64,000 nucleotides of DNA, from contig NZ_RBWY01000001.1 in NCBI RefSeq assembly GCF_003634275.1, positions 1,113,955 through 1,177,954 of the forward strand. The letters run 5' to 3'. This document shows, piece by piece, positions 48,091-57,075 of this stretch (position 1 is the first letter of the stretch; each line of letters begins with the position of its first letter). A program made the translations under genes and the position numbers. The stretch is from Orbus hercynius. GTDB taxonomy: Bacteria; Pseudomonadota; Gammaproteobacteria; Enterobacterales; Orbaceae. The notes beneath the pieces are model-generated. The model worked only from the letters and a program-made list of their open reading frames with translations. It ran no database searches and was not told where the DNA came from.

Positions 48091-48927
48091 CTATTTAACC
48101 TGTTTTACGACAGCGCGATTAAACCAACGCTGAATCATATTCATCAAAAAAAGCAATAAAAAAGCAATCAATAACATACATACTCCAATTGCCGCCGCCG
48201 CGGCATAAGCATACTGATCAAGCTTGGCAACGATCAATAACGGTAAGATTTCTGTTTTGAAGGGAATATTACCCGCTATAAAAACCACGGAGCCGTATTC
48301 ACCAATCGCACGCGAAAATGCCATGGTAAAGCCCGTTATCCACGCAGGAAAAATGGCTGGTAAAATCACGGAAATAAAGGTTTGTACCGGCGTTGCACCT
48401 AATATTTTTGCTGCCTCCTCAACTTCTTTAGGTAAATCTTTGATGACCGGCTGTAAGGTCCTAACCACAAACGGTAAGGTCACAAAAAGTAACGCAAGCG
48501 TAATACCAATTGGGGTATAAGCAATTTTAATACTAAATAACTGACCAATTGGGCCATTTTTTGCATAGATTGCCGTTAATGCAATTCCCGCTACCGCCGT
48601 TGGTAATGCAAATGGCATATCGATACAGGTATCAATCAGTTTTCGCCCTGGAAATCGATAACGCACTAAGACCCAAGCAAGTAATAAACCGATAAAACTA
48701 TTAAGTATTGCGCTAATTAACGCCGTCATTAATGATAAAGATAATGCCGCTAAAAATTGCCGGCTGGTGATGAGTTTTTCCCACTCAGCCAAGGATAATT
48801 TTGTTGAATATAGCAATAAACAACATAGCGGGATAAGGACAATCACACTGAGAAAAGTCAGCGTATAGCCCAGTGTTAAACCAAAACCTGGGATAGTACT
48901 GCCACTTTTTTTGCTGCAAATAAACAT
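48091..48927 (-). CDS. cysU: Sulfate ABC transporter permease CysT (CysU)
   Basis: The first permease of the sulfate importer, 278 residues with six membrane segments. The EAA loop is EEAAKILGATPVQTFISVILPAI at about residues 177-199, and FSRAIGEYGSVVFIAGNIPFKTE is typical of CysT. E. coli CysT has 277 residues. The binding-protein gene ends 47 bases upstream. Confidence 0.95.
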   Translation of the reverse strand: MFICSKKSGSTIPGFGLTLGYTLTFLSVIVLIPLCCLLLYSTKLSLAEWEKLITSRQFLAALSLSLMTALISAILNSFIGLLLAWVLVRYRFPGRKLIDTCIDMPFALPTAVAGIALTAIYAKNGPIGQLFSIKIAYTPIGITLALLFVTLPFVVRTLQPVIKDLPKEVEEAAKILGATPVQTFISVILPAIFPAWITGFTMAFSRAIGEYGSVVFIAGNIPFKTEILPLLIVAKLDQYAYAAAAAIGVCMLLIAFLLLFLMNMIQRWFNRAVVKQVK

Positions 48928-48974
48928 AACCCTCCCTCTTATCCTTTATCAAAAATAGCAATATGTCACGCCTA

Positions 48975-50003
48975 TTATTGGGTGATTTCAGCAAAGATTT
49001 GATCAAACATCGCACCATCATTAAAATAAGTTTGCTGTGCTTGCTGCCAGCCATGAAAATAGCCATCAATCGTAACTAATTTAAGCGCTGGAAACTGTTC
49101 GGCATATTGGGCTAAAATTTGTGGATTACTCGGACGATAAAAATTTTTGGCAATAAGATGCTGTGCATCATCACTATATAAATAATTGAGATAAGCTTCG
49201 GCTTGCTTACGAGTACCCTTTGCATCTACCACTTTATCAACAACCGCAACCGGTGGCTCGGCTAAAATAGAAAGTGATGGCGTAATGATCTCAAGCGCCT
49301 CCCCCCCCTGCTCGGCCAACGCCAAATGCGCCTCATTTTCCCAAGCAAGTAGTACATCACCCAACTCGCGCTGCACAAAACTAATCGTTGCCCCACGGGC
49401 CCCCGTATCTAAAACAGGCGCATGTTGATAAAGAGCAGTCACAAATTGGCGGGCTTTTACATCACTACCGTATGTTTCTTTAGCATAAGCCCATGCCGCC
49501 AAGAAATTCCAACGTGCACCGCCTGACGTTTTGGGGTTGGGTGTCACGACCTCGATTCCATCTCGCACAAGATCATGCCAATCTTTGATCTGTTTGGGAT
49601 TACCTTTACGCACGACAAACACAATGGTCGACGTATAAGGGGTGCTATTATTGGGTAATCTAGCTTGCCAATTTTTATCAATCAGGGGTTGATAACGGTT
49701 TAAAGCGTCGATATCGCCCGCTAAAGCTAAAGTGATCACATCGGCTTGTAAGCCATCTATCACTGCTCTCGCTTGCTTACCTGAACCGGAATGTGAGTTT
49801 TTAATTGTTAATGTTTTACCGGTTTGCTGTTGCCAGTATCGAATAAAAGCCGGATTATATGATTGATACAGTTCACGCGTTGGGTCATAAGAAACATTGA
49901 GCAGCGATGAAGACCACGCAGTGCTAATAAAAATGCTATTTAGTAACATAATATACATCGTTACGCTTCGATAATTGGCTATCATATTGATAAAGGCTGT
50001 CAT
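48975..50003 (-). CDS. sbp: Periplasmic sulfate-binding protein
   Basis: A 342-residue periplasmic binding protein of the Sbp/CysP family. A long N-terminal region (MTAFINMIANYRSVTM, then YIMLLNSIFISTAWSS) acts as the signal peptide. The mature part has LLNVSYDPTRELYQ, HSGSGKQARAVIDGLQADV, VTPNPKTSGGARWNFLAAWAYA and GDVLLAWENEAHLA, all sulfate-contact or family regions. AAGGAG lies seven bases before the ATG at 50003 and decides the start. It is the first gene of sbp-cysT-cysW-cysA. Sbp prefers sulfate, CysP thiosulfate; I favour Sbp. An imperfect palindrome at 50022-50038 lies just upstream of the ribosome binding site. Confidence 0.92.
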   Translation of the reverse strand: MTAFINMIANYRSVTMYIMLLNSIFISTAWSSSLLNVSYDPTRELYQSYNPAFIRYWQQQTGKTLTIKNSHSGSGKQARAVIDGLQADVITLALAGDIDALNRYQPLIDKNWQARLPNNSTPYTSTIVFVVRKGNPKQIKDWHDLVRDGIEVVTPNPKTSGGARWNFLAAWAYAKETYGSDVKARQFVTALYQHAPVLDTGARGATISFVQRELGDVLLAWENEAHLALAEQGGEALEIITPSLSILAEPPVAVVDKVVDAKGTRKQAEAYLNYLYSDDAQHLIAKNFYRPSNPQILAQYAEQFPALKLVTIDGYFHGWQQAQQTYFNDGAMFDQIFAEITQ

Positions 50004-50160
50004 TATCTGCTCCTTTAAAGACGTGAATAATACTCACGACATCATTCTTAATGAGACGATTACAACAGACAGGCCAGTCAGACGGAACCAATTATTTTGT
50101 ATTTAGATAGAACAAAAACAGATATTAAAACAAATAAGGTAGGCAAATCTAGCAAATAAA

Positions 50161-50186
50161 AAAAGCAAGGCAACAGCCTTGCTTTT
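50161..50186 (-). terminator. Intrinsic terminator of the fru operon
   Basis: AAAAGCAAGGC, loop AACA, GCCTTGCTTTT: a perfect 11-bp stem, followed on the minus strand by a long T-run (TTTTTTTATTT). It lies 39 bases after the fruA stop. Confidence 0.92.
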
Positions 50187-50224
50187 TATCATTCAATCAT
50201 TGTGCAAACACAATAAAAACAACA

Positions 50225-51931
50225 TTAGATGGTTGCGGCTAATTCCGCTTTTGATTCTGGTCGTTTAATGATGGCATAAATCACGCCAGCAATAACAGAA
50301 CCAACGACAATAGACAGTAAGTAGCCTAATACCGGTGTTACAACACCAGGAATAGCTAAAGCAAACAATCCACCGTGAGGCGTCATAAGCTGAGAACCAA
50401 ATGCTAAACTCATTCCGCCAGTGATCGCGCCGCCAATAATACAGCTTGGTAATACACGTAGAGGATCGCGGGCCGCAAATGGAATTGCACCTTCAGAAAT
50501 AAAACACAAACCAAGTACAAATGCCGCTTTACCGCTTTCGCGTTCAGTTTTACTAAATTTGTTGCGAGCAATAAATGTTGATAAACTCATCGCTAATGGT
50601 GGTACCATCCCACCGGCCATAACTGCAGCCATAGGTGCGTATTGGTGAGCACTGATCAAACCAACGCCAAACGCATAAGCCACTTTGTTAATCGGCCCGC
50701 CCATATCGGTACACATCATACCGCCTAGGATCGCACCAAGAATAATGGCATTAGAGGTTTGCATTGTGCTCAACCATGCAGTAAGTTTTACCATTAACCA
50801 AGCAATAGGTGCGCCGATAACAAATTGCATGGCTAAACCAGTAATCAATGTTGCTAATAATGGAATGATCAAAATTGGTTTTAATGCTTCCATACTTTGT
50901 GGTAATCGAATATAGCGCGTCAATAATAGTGCTAAATAACCGGCAAAGTACCCCGCAGCAATCCCACCTAAGAACCCAGCACCAATCGCAGTAGCTAGCA
51001 CACCACCGACTAAACCAGGAGCAAGTCCAGGTCTGTCTGCAATTGAATATGAGATATAACCAGCAAGCAACGGCACCATTAGTGAAAACGCAAGCCCACC
51101 AATTTGAGCTAGGTGAGGTTCACCCACTAATTGTTTAACTAATACTCCATCGACTAAGACATCTTTAAACTCACCAAAAGCAAAGGCTAATGCAATAATT
51201 AAACCACCAGCAACAACCATCGGTAACATATATGAAACACCGGTTAACAGATGTTGGTATATACCTTTAGTCTCTTTTTCGCTAGAGATTTTCGTAGCAG
51301 TTGATGTCGGTTGATAAACTTGTGCTTCGTCAAAAGCTTTATCAAACTCTTGAGCTGTTTTCTTTAACGCAGGCCCCGTTTTAGTACGATATAACAGTTT
51401 ACCTGCAAATTTACTTAAATCGACATCGATATCACAAGCCGCAATAACGATATCTGCCGATGCAACTTCTTCAGCAGTTAATTCATTACCCACGCCGACC
51501 GATCCACGTGTTTCAACTTTACACCACCAACCACGTTTTTTCGCTTCTTCTTCAATTGCTTCTGCCGCCATAAAAGTGTGCGCAACCCCAGTTGGGCAAG
51601 CAGTTACTGCTACAATTCGTTTCATACCATTATTTGGTGCCGAAGTAACTGCTGCCGATTGTTGGTATGCGACCGCTTTTGTTTGCGCATCTGATAGTAC
51701 TGTTTTAGGCGATGCAAAAAGTGCGTCTAAATCCGTAATGGTATAAACTTTTTTACCAATAATCGCGTTATCGCAGCTCCCGCCTTCACCAATTAAAATC
51801 GATACATCCGCTAAATCCGCTTTATCAACAATTGTCATATTGAGATCTTTTGCAGCTAAAACCAGTTCAGCTTTCGCTAAGCGGCCATTGACGGGGCCTG
51901 TTTGCTTAGCATTTACAATATATATATTCAT
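50225..51931 (-). CDS. fruA: PTS fructose-specific EIIBC component
   Basis: FruA takes up fructose and delivers it as fructose 1-phosphate. The 568 residues (563 in E. coli) contain a degenerate B' domain (1-90), the phosphorylated EIIB domain with the active cysteine C112 in TACPTGVAHTFMAAEA, and a nine-helix EIIC domain (about 225-565; GGLIIALAFAFGEF, GGMMCTDMGGPINKVAYAF, GAIPFAARDPLRVLP). It is the last gene of fruB-fruK-fruA, eight bases after fruK, and ends at a strong terminator. Confidence 0.97.
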   Translation of the reverse strand: MNIYIVNAKQTGPVNGRLAKAELVLAAKDLNMTIVDKADLADVSILIGEGGSCDNAIIGKKVYTITDLDALFASPKTVLSDAQTKAVAYQQSAAVTSAPNNGMKRIVAVTACPTGVAHTFMAAEAIEEEAKKRGWWCKVETRGSVGVGNELTAEEVASADIVIAACDIDVDLSKFAGKLLYRTKTGPALKKTAQEFDKAFDEAQVYQPTSTATKISSEKETKGIYQHLLTGVSYMLPMVVAGGLIIALAFAFGEFKDVLVDGVLVKQLVGEPHLAQIGGLAFSLMVPLLAGYISYSIADRPGLAPGLVGGVLATAIGAGFLGGIAAGYFAGYLALLLTRYIRLPQSMEALKPILIIPLLATLITGLAMQFVIGAPIAWLMVKLTAWLSTMQTSNAIILGAILGGMMCTDMGGPINKVAYAFGVGLISAHQYAPMAAVMAGGMVPPLAMSLSTFIARNKFSKTERESGKAAFVLGLCFISEGAIPFAARDPLRVLPSCIIGGAITGGMSLAFGSQLMTPHGGLFALAIPGVVTPVLGYLLSIVVGSVIAGVIYAIIKRPESKAELAATI

Positions 51932-51939
51932 AGGGTCTC

Positions 51940-52875
51940 CTATCCAGCCATAATATCTATTTTTTCAAGAATCGCATTCAATTTTGCTTTATCTGGCACG
52001 CCAACGCCTGGTTGACTAACCGCTAAAGCAGCAACTCCCGATGCAAAAATTAAGGTTTCTTTAATTGAATAATTAGCAAGTAAAGCATGGACAATTCCCG
52101 CTACCATCGAATCGCCAGCACCCACTGTACTAACCACTTCACATTTAGGAGGCTTTGCAATCCAAGCCTCATGTTTTGTGACCCATAAAGCACCTTTGCT
52201 ACCTAACGATACAATGACATTATCAATACCTTGTTCAACCAGTGCTAACGCAGCACCTTTGATATCATCCATAGTTGGTAACGATCGACCAACAAGCATT
52301 TCTAACTCTTTATCATTGGGTTTAATTAGCCATGGCTTAGCTTTAAGCCCTGCAACAAGAGCATTACGGCTACTATCAAAAATGACCTTAGGGCAAATTA
52401 CCTTGATTTTTCCAATCCACGCAGTGAAATCATCAAGCGAAATACCTTCTGGCAAACTACCGCTAATAACCACCATATCAAAATCAACTAGCCAGCTCAG
52501 TGAATCATTAACAAACTGCTGCCAATCCTCAGCTGTAATCGAAAAACCTGAAAAATTCAGATCGGTAACTTGACTGTTTTTCTCAGTCACTTTAACATTA
52601 ATACGTGTTTTACCTTCGACGGTTTGGAACTTATCAGTCATCGCAGATTGCGTAAATAGCGCAGAAAACTCTTCTCGATTATCCTCTCCTAAAAATCCAC
52701 CAACCGTCAACTCATCACCTAAGTCATGAAGTACTTTCGCTACATTAATTCCTTTACCTGCTGGCAATAATCCAGTGGTTTTCACTAAGTTTACATCACC
52801 CAGTTCAATGGAAGGGCAAAACCCGACTAAATCATAAGCCGGGTTCAACGTAAATGTCGCAATTCTATTGGCCAT
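51940..52875 (-). CDS. fruK: 1-phosphofructokinase
   Basis: FruK phosphorylates fructose 1-phosphate to fructose 1,6-bisphosphate. It is a PfkB-family kinase of 311 residues (312 in E. coli), with TLNPAYDLVGF at the start, PAGKGINVAKVLHDLG, and the catalytic anion-hole motif STVGAGDSMVAG near the C-terminus. Its ATG overlaps the fruB stop by one base. FruK also affects Cra activity in E. coli. Confidence 0.97.
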   Translation of the reverse strand: MANRIATFTLNPAYDLVGFCPSIELGDVNLVKTTGLLPAGKGINVAKVLHDLGDELTVGGFLGEDNREEFSALFTQSAMTDKFQTVEGKTRINVKVTEKNSQVTDLNFSGFSITAEDWQQFVNDSLSWLVDFDMVVISGSLPEGISLDDFTAWIGKIKVICPKVIFDSSRNALVAGLKAKPWLIKPNDKELEMLVGRSLPTMDDIKGAALALVEQGIDNVIVSLGSKGALWVTKHEAWIAKPPKCEVVSTVGAGDSMVAGIVHALLANYSIKETLIFASGVAALAVSQPGVGVPDKAKLNAILEKIDIMAG

Positions 52876-54065
52876 TATTCTGTTCCTTCCCCTAAGCCAT
52901 CACTGATCGCTTGACCGATTGTATCAAGTGCTTTTTGAGCATCGCTACCTTCAGCAGTAAATTTTAAACGGCAGCCTTTTTTAGCACCTAAGGCAACAAT
53001 TTTCATTAGACTCGTTGCGCTAACCGCATTACCCGTACCGTCAAGATTAGCAACAGTGATAACGCTATCAAATTGTTTAACAGTTTTAACCAGCACTGAA
53101 GCGGGTCTTGTATGCAAACCATGTGGATTGAGCACAATAAATTCAGCCGTTAACGCTGCCGTATCGGCTTGAGTGGGTTGTGCTTGAGTATTTTCTGCTG
53201 CAAAAATATCACTAATGGCAATATCGCTAGTAAACAGTTGACTAATTTGTGTATCTTTTGCGGTATGCAATTGCGATAGCTGTTGATGATAAGCAAGTTC
53301 AGCTAAACGCTCAACGGCTCTATCTGCAGCATCACTTTTAATCGACATCGAAATGAGCACTTTGACATCTTTACCAGACGCTTGAATATTACTAATAGTA
53401 CGGCTAATCGCAATCGCATTTTTTAAATTGCCATCATTACAATCACTTACCCATACACCTTGACCAATGTAACTTGGTTTTGTGTCAAGTGAATTAGCGA
53501 TAAAGTTTGCATTAATTGCACCAACACGTTTTAGTTTTGATGCATTAAGCGCTTGTAGTGTTTCAATATTATCAGCAGGGATATCTAATAATAGTAAATC
53601 ATCTGAAATCAGTGCATTATTTTCGTCTTGAGAACTTTGTCCAGTTAACAATGCAATAATATCTTCTTTTGTTTTGATTTGCTTGATGCGATCTTCAACG
53701 TCCTCATCACCAAGCACGTGAGTTAACTGACGCAATAATGTTAGATGCTCGTCAGAGCTCGCCGCGATACCAATAGCAATATAAGCCTTCTCGCCATCAT
53801 CTCCCCAAACAACACCTTGTGGAAAATAAAAAACTTGTACGCCTGTTTTTTTTACTAGATGACGCGTTGTGGTAGTACCATGAGGAATTGCAATTCCACT
53901 ACCTAAATAAGTTGCCGCTTGAGATTCGCGCTCAAGCATTCCATCAACATAACCCTCTTGCACAAATTCACGTTGTGTTAATGCGCTGGCTACTTTTTTT
54001 ATCGCATCTTGTTTGTTGTCAGCTTGCTGATCAAGATAAATATCATCTTTTGTTAGCTGTAGCAT
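52875..54065 (-). CDS. fruB: PTS fructose EIIA-HPr fusion protein FPr
   Basis: FPr carries phosphate from enzyme I to FruA. Of 396 residues (376 in E. coli), 1-145 are the EIIA domain with the active histidine H62 in IAIPHGTTTT, a central M domain follows (about 160-290), and the last 90 are an HPr domain with the active histidine in NPHGLHTRPAS and the serine region TSLMKIVALG. AGAGG is well placed before the ATG at 54065. It is the first gene of the operon and lies behind two Cra-type sites. Confidence 0.97.
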   Translation of the reverse strand: MLQLTKDDIYLDQQADNKQDAIKKVASALTQREFVQEGYVDGMLERESQAATYLGSGIAIPHGTTTTRHLVKKTGVQVFYFPQGVVWGDDGEKAYIAIGIAASSDEHLTLLRQLTHVLGDEDVEDRIKQIKTKEDIIALLTGQSSQDENNALISDDLLLLDIPADNIETLQALNASKLKRVGAINANFIANSLDTKPSYIGQGVWVSDCNDGNLKNAIAISRTISNIQASGKDVKVLISMSIKSDAADRAVERLAELAYHQQLSQLHTAKDTQISQLFTSDIAISDIFAAENTQAQPTQADTAALTAEFIVLNPHGLHTRPASVLVKTVKQFDSVITVANLDGTGNAVSATSLMKIVALGAKKGCRLKFTAEGSDAQKALDTIGQAISDGLGEGTE

Positions 54066-54087
54066 AAATACCTCTTTTTTGGCTGTA

Positions 54088-54099
54088 AAACTCGATTCA
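54088..54099 (-). promoter_or_regulatory. cra: Second, weaker Cra-like half site
   Basis: AAACTCGATTCA has the right half CGATTCA of the Cra palindrome but three mismatches in the left half. It is 22 bases upstream of the fruB start, 33 bases from the strong site. E. coli fruB also has two Cra sites. Confidence 0.5.
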
Positions 54100-54132
54100 A
54101 TACATCAGTATTATTAAGAATACACTATTTGT

Positions 54133-54144
54133 TGAATCGTTTCA
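54133..54144 (-). promoter_or_regulatory. cra: Cra (FruR) operator of the fru operon
   Basis: TGAATCGTTTCA, flanked by GCTGAAACG on the minus strand, is a near-perfect match to the Cra palindrome (TGAATCG.TTCA). It lies 68 bases before fruB. Cra should repress the operon until fructose 1-phosphate or fructose 1,6-bisphosphate binds it. Confidence 0.88.
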
Positions 54145-54214
54145 GCTATAATGCAAATAAATAATACTGTTGGCAATTTTTTTTTCTAGTTAATCATTGA
54201 TAGTGAGATAACAA

Positions 54215-55249
54215 TCACACTTTTTTTGTCAAACTTTGATCACAATACCGTTGATTTAATAAACCGCGATAATTAAGGTTTCGCTTAATTTCAGTGCGGC
54301 CTGGTTGATAAGTATTTTGATCATTTAGGCTTGAAAGCAGAGTATCAACCGTCACTTCTGCAATTTGTTGATGATTCTGTGCAAGACTAATCACTTTACA
54401 TGGCAAGAAATCCAATAGTTCATTATCACCAAATGTCGCAATGACCATGCCTTTAGGAAGTGATCCATATTTACTCAAAATGGCGTCTATCACGCCTTGT
54501 AATAATGAAAATGAAGTAGAAAACAGTGCGAGGGGCACCGGGTTATTATCTAACCATTGCCAAAACAGCTCAATAGCAGAATCTCGCGTATAGTCTTTGG
54601 CATAAAGGTAGTTAATATTTTTACCTTTGCCTTCAGTGCCTTGCTTAAATCCCTGTTCTCTTTGTCGGCTGATTAACATATCGGGTAGTGCACCAATATA
54701 GGCAATATCTTGATCGACAAATTTAATAAATTCCACAGCCAGTTCTTTAGCATCATCTTTATCCGCACCTAAAATATTACGAAATTTGGTTGTCACAAGT
54801 GGCCGATCTAAAGCAAATAGCGGAATATTGGTATTTTCCCAGTTATGGTAAAACGAATGATCGGCAATAAATGATGATGAAACAATAATCGCATCTGCAT
54901 GGCGCTGCTTAAGATGCAAAATACACTTTTTCTCAATTTCAGGATCATCTTCGGAGCAAGAAATTAATAATTGATACCCTGCTTGCCGAACTTTATGTTC
55001 AAGGTGATTGGCAATTCGGGTATAACTGATATTTTCAAGATCAGGAATAATCAAGCCAATTGAATAAGTTCTTCCCGCTCTAAGTCCGGCTGCAACCGCA
55101 TTGGGCTGAAAATTATGTTGTTTAACAATTTCCATTACTTTGGCAATCGTCTTGTCACTTACTCTATGATGCTTGGCTTTACCATTGATAACATAACTTG
55201 CTGTCGTTTTTGAAACACCTGCTAATTGTGCTATTTCGTCTAATTTCAT
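54215..55249 (-). CDS. cra: Catabolite repressor/activator Cra (FruR)
   Basis: A LacI-family regulator of 344 residues (334 in E. coli). Residues 1-60 form the helix-turn-helix and hinge (MKLDEIAQLAGVSKTTASYVINGKAK); the rest is the ligand-binding domain, with LRAGRTYSIGLIIPDLENISYTRIA and IATFGDNELLDFLPCKVISLAQN matching FruR. It lies directly upstream of fruB on the same strand, separated by 149 bases containing the Cra operator; in E. coli the two genes are far apart. It probably controls fruBKA and, as in E. coli, central carbon genes elsewhere. Confidence 0.93.
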   Translation of the reverse strand: MKLDEIAQLAGVSKTTASYVINGKAKHHRVSDKTIAKVMEIVKQHNFQPNAVAAGLRAGRTYSIGLIIPDLENISYTRIANHLEHKVRQAGYQLLISCSEDDPEIEKKCILHLKQRHADAIIVSSSFIADHSFYHNWENTNIPLFALDRPLVTTKFRNILGADKDDAKELAVEFIKFVDQDIAYIGALPDMLISRQREQGFKQGTEGKGKNINYLYAKDYTRDSAIELFWQWLDNNPVPLALFSTSFSLLQGVIDAILSKYGSLPKGMVIATFGDNELLDFLPCKVISLAQNHQQIAEVTVDTLLSSLNDQNTYQPGRTEIKRNLNYRGLLNQRYCDQSLTKKV

Positions 55250-55433
55250 TAACAGCTATTCCATGAGGAAAATAAATGAAGTAAAAATGTATCACAAAAC
55301 GAAGTTTAAAATAAAGCAACAATCTAGAATCAATTGATAAGATAATCAGGCACGTGACGAATATTGATAATAAAATACGTGGATTTCATATAGGTGATTC
55401 AGAATTCGTATAAGAGATGAGAATATATAGGCC

Positions 55434-55456
55434 TAAAAAAATCACCTTAAGGTGAT
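55434..55456 (-). terminator. Intrinsic terminator of tRNA-Lys
   Basis: ATCACC, loop TTAA, GGTGAT, with seven T residues after it on the minus strand, ten bases past the tRNA 3' end. Confidence 0.88.
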
Positions 55457-55465
55457 CTTGAAAAT

Positions 55466-55541
55466 TGGTGGGTCGTGAAGGATTCGAACCTTCGACCAAC
55501 GGATTAAAAGTCCGCTGCTCTACCGACTGAGCTAACGACCC
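55466..55541 (-). tRNA. tRNA-Lys (TTT)
   Basis: A 76-base cloverleaf on the minus strand with encoded CCA. The acceptor stem pairs GGGTCGT with ACGACCC, the D arm reads TAGCTCAGTCGGTAGAGCA, the anticodon loop is CTTTTAA with anticodon TTT at 55508-55506, and the T loop is GTTCGAATC. Single gene, with its own promoter and terminator. Confidence 0.98.
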
Positions 55542-55560
55542 ACAGGTAATTTCGGGTTAC

Positions 55561-55589
55561 ATACTAATGCGAATTATCAATTCGTGCAA
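55561..55589 (-). promoter_or_regulatory. Sigma-70 promoter of tRNA-Lys
   Basis: On the minus strand TTGCAC (-35) and TAGTAT (-10) are 17 bases apart, about 19 bases before the tRNA 5' end. Confidence 0.75.
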
Positions 55590-55635
55590 CCCTTTTTTAT
55601 AATACACTCAATCAATGGATGATTATTTAAACAAA

Positions 55636-56319
55636 TTAACCTATTGTCGTAAGTTTACTGTTTGCTAGTGAGGTGGCATTCTTATCATTAGGATATTGGC
55701 TAAGCACTTGTTGGAAGATAGCCTTTGCTTTAACCTTGTCGCCTTTATCCAAGAAAATAACCCCTATTTTATACAAACTATCGGCTGCTTTTGCTGATTT
55801 AGGAAAATCTTTGACAACCGTTGCGTAATAAAACGATGCATCATCTTGTTTACCTTGTCCATAACACAACTGCCCTAACCAATAATTTACATTCGCACGA
55901 TAAGATGATTTGGGGTAATCTTTTAAATATTGCTGAAATGCAGTAATCGCATCTTTAGATTGTTTACCATCGAGTACATATTGAATGATAAAATTATAGT
56001 CAGCTTTATCATTACCCGTGGCAGACCAATTTGCTAAAGTTGATGGTGCAGTATTACTCGTTGCGGTTGTATTATTCTGCGATTTTCCGTCAAGCTGTTG
56101 TAATATCATTTTTTGTCGTTCAATCACTTGATTCAATTGATAAGTTGTTTCTTCCAATTGACCACGCAATTGATCCACTTCACCTTGCAAATCGGTAATT
56201 TTTTGCTGGTTATCGGTTAATAACTGCCCTTGGGCCTCAACAGCACGATCTAATTCAGAACTTGCATAGCTGTGGAACGATAATAAGAGAAACAATGAAC
56301 ATATGAGTTTTTTACACAT
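55636..56319 (-). CDS. cpoB: Cell division coordinator CpoB (YbgF)
   Basis: CpoB links Tol-Pal to septal peptidoglycan synthesis by PBP1b, in the periplasm. The 227 residues comprise a signal peptide (to about residue 19, SYASS), a trimerising coiled coil (20-80, QKITDLQGEVDQLRGQLEETT), a short S/T/N linker and a C-terminal TPR domain (about 105-225; YLKDYPKSSYRANVNYWLGQL). E. coli CpoB has 263 residues. I use the ATG at 56319, with AAGGA eight bases upstream; the longer frame starts with TTG and has no support. Last gene of the Tol-Pal set. Confidence 0.93.
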   Translation of the reverse strand: MCKKLICSLFLLLSFHSYASSELDRAVEAQGQLLTDNQQKITDLQGEVDQLRGQLEETTYQLNQVIERQKMILQQLDGKSQNNTTATSNTAPSTLANWSATGNDKADYNFIIQYVLDGKQSKDAITAFQQYLKDYPKSSYRANVNYWLGQLCYGQGKQDDASFYYATVVKDFPKSAKAADSLYKIGVIFLDKGDKVKAKAIFQQVLSQYPNDKNATSLANSKLTTIG

Positions 56320-56383
56320 TAAAACAATCCTTCTAAAAAACAATGTATTAGCCTAGTATATCATTGTTACGCTCATACAAACA

Positions 56384-56410
56384 ATAACGACCGCATAATG
56401 CGGTCGTTAT
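56384..56410 (-). terminator. Hairpin between pal and cpoB
   Basis: ATAACGACCGC, loop ATAAT, GCGGTCGTTAT forms a perfect 11-bp stem, followed on the minus strand by TGTTTGTATG, a poor T-run. It could terminate or attenuate transcription between pal and cpoB. Confidence 0.6.
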
Positions 56411-56438
56411 ATTCCTATCGCGATAAACAACAAGGATA

Positions 56439-56918
56439 TTAGTATACAATTACTGCTCGACGATTTTTTTCATAAGCTTTAGCGTCATGTCCTAATACAG
56501 CTGGTTTTTCTTTACCATAAGAGACAATTGACATTTGTGTTGCTGATACACCGCGACCTTGTAAGTAAGCTTTTACTGCTGAAGCCCGGCGTTCACCTAA
56601 CGCAATATTATACTCAGGCGTACCACGTTCATCAGCATGCCCTTCAATCACAACATTAAATGACGGGTGAGCACGCAAAAATTCTGCATGAGAATCTAAA
56701 GATTGGACAAAGTCAGGTTTGATATTATATTTATCAAAATCAAAGTAAACAGTATTAACCATTTGAAGTTGTTGAAGTTGTTGAGATTCAGTCAAATTTC
56801 CTGAGAGATTAGATGATGATGATGAACCATCATTATCTTTATTTGTTGATGTACATGCAGTAGCAGCAATTAGTGGTAGAATAATCACTGCACCTTTAAT
56901 AAATTTTGAAAATTTCAT
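56439..56918 (-). CDS. pal: Peptidoglycan-associated lipoprotein Pal
   Basis: Pal anchors the outer membrane to peptidoglycan and binds TolB. The lipobox IAATAC places the lipidated cysteine at residue 22. A serine-rich linker follows, then the OmpA-like domain with [12 protein letters not shown] and the peptidoglycan-binding [24 protein letters not shown] and [10 protein letters not shown]. It has 159 residues (173 in E. coli), with a shorter linker. AAAGGAG precedes the ATG. It lies 157 bases after tolB. Confidence 0.97.
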   Translation of the reverse strand: MKFSKFIKGAVIILPLIAATACTSTNKDNDGSSSSSNLSGNLTESQQLQQLQMVNTVYFDFDKYNIKPDFVQSLDSHAEFLRAHPSFNVVIEGHADERGTPEYNIALGERRASAVKAYLQGRGVSATQMSIVSYGKEKPAVLGHDAKAYEKNRRAVIVY

Positions 56919-57075
56919 TTGCTACTCCTTTACATTGTTTATCGTGTTGAATCAATTTATCTATCTATAATTACAAAAATTTTAGTCTTTATCTTGCGAC
57001 AATCGCCAATAAATAAACTTAAAAATACTATTGTTTGCTAATAAGTCGATTACAATTACTCATTAGCAAATGAAG

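Noticed and set aside
52178..52573. 131-codon plus-strand frame opposite fruK
   Set aside because: Shadow of fruK; no start signals and no similarity.
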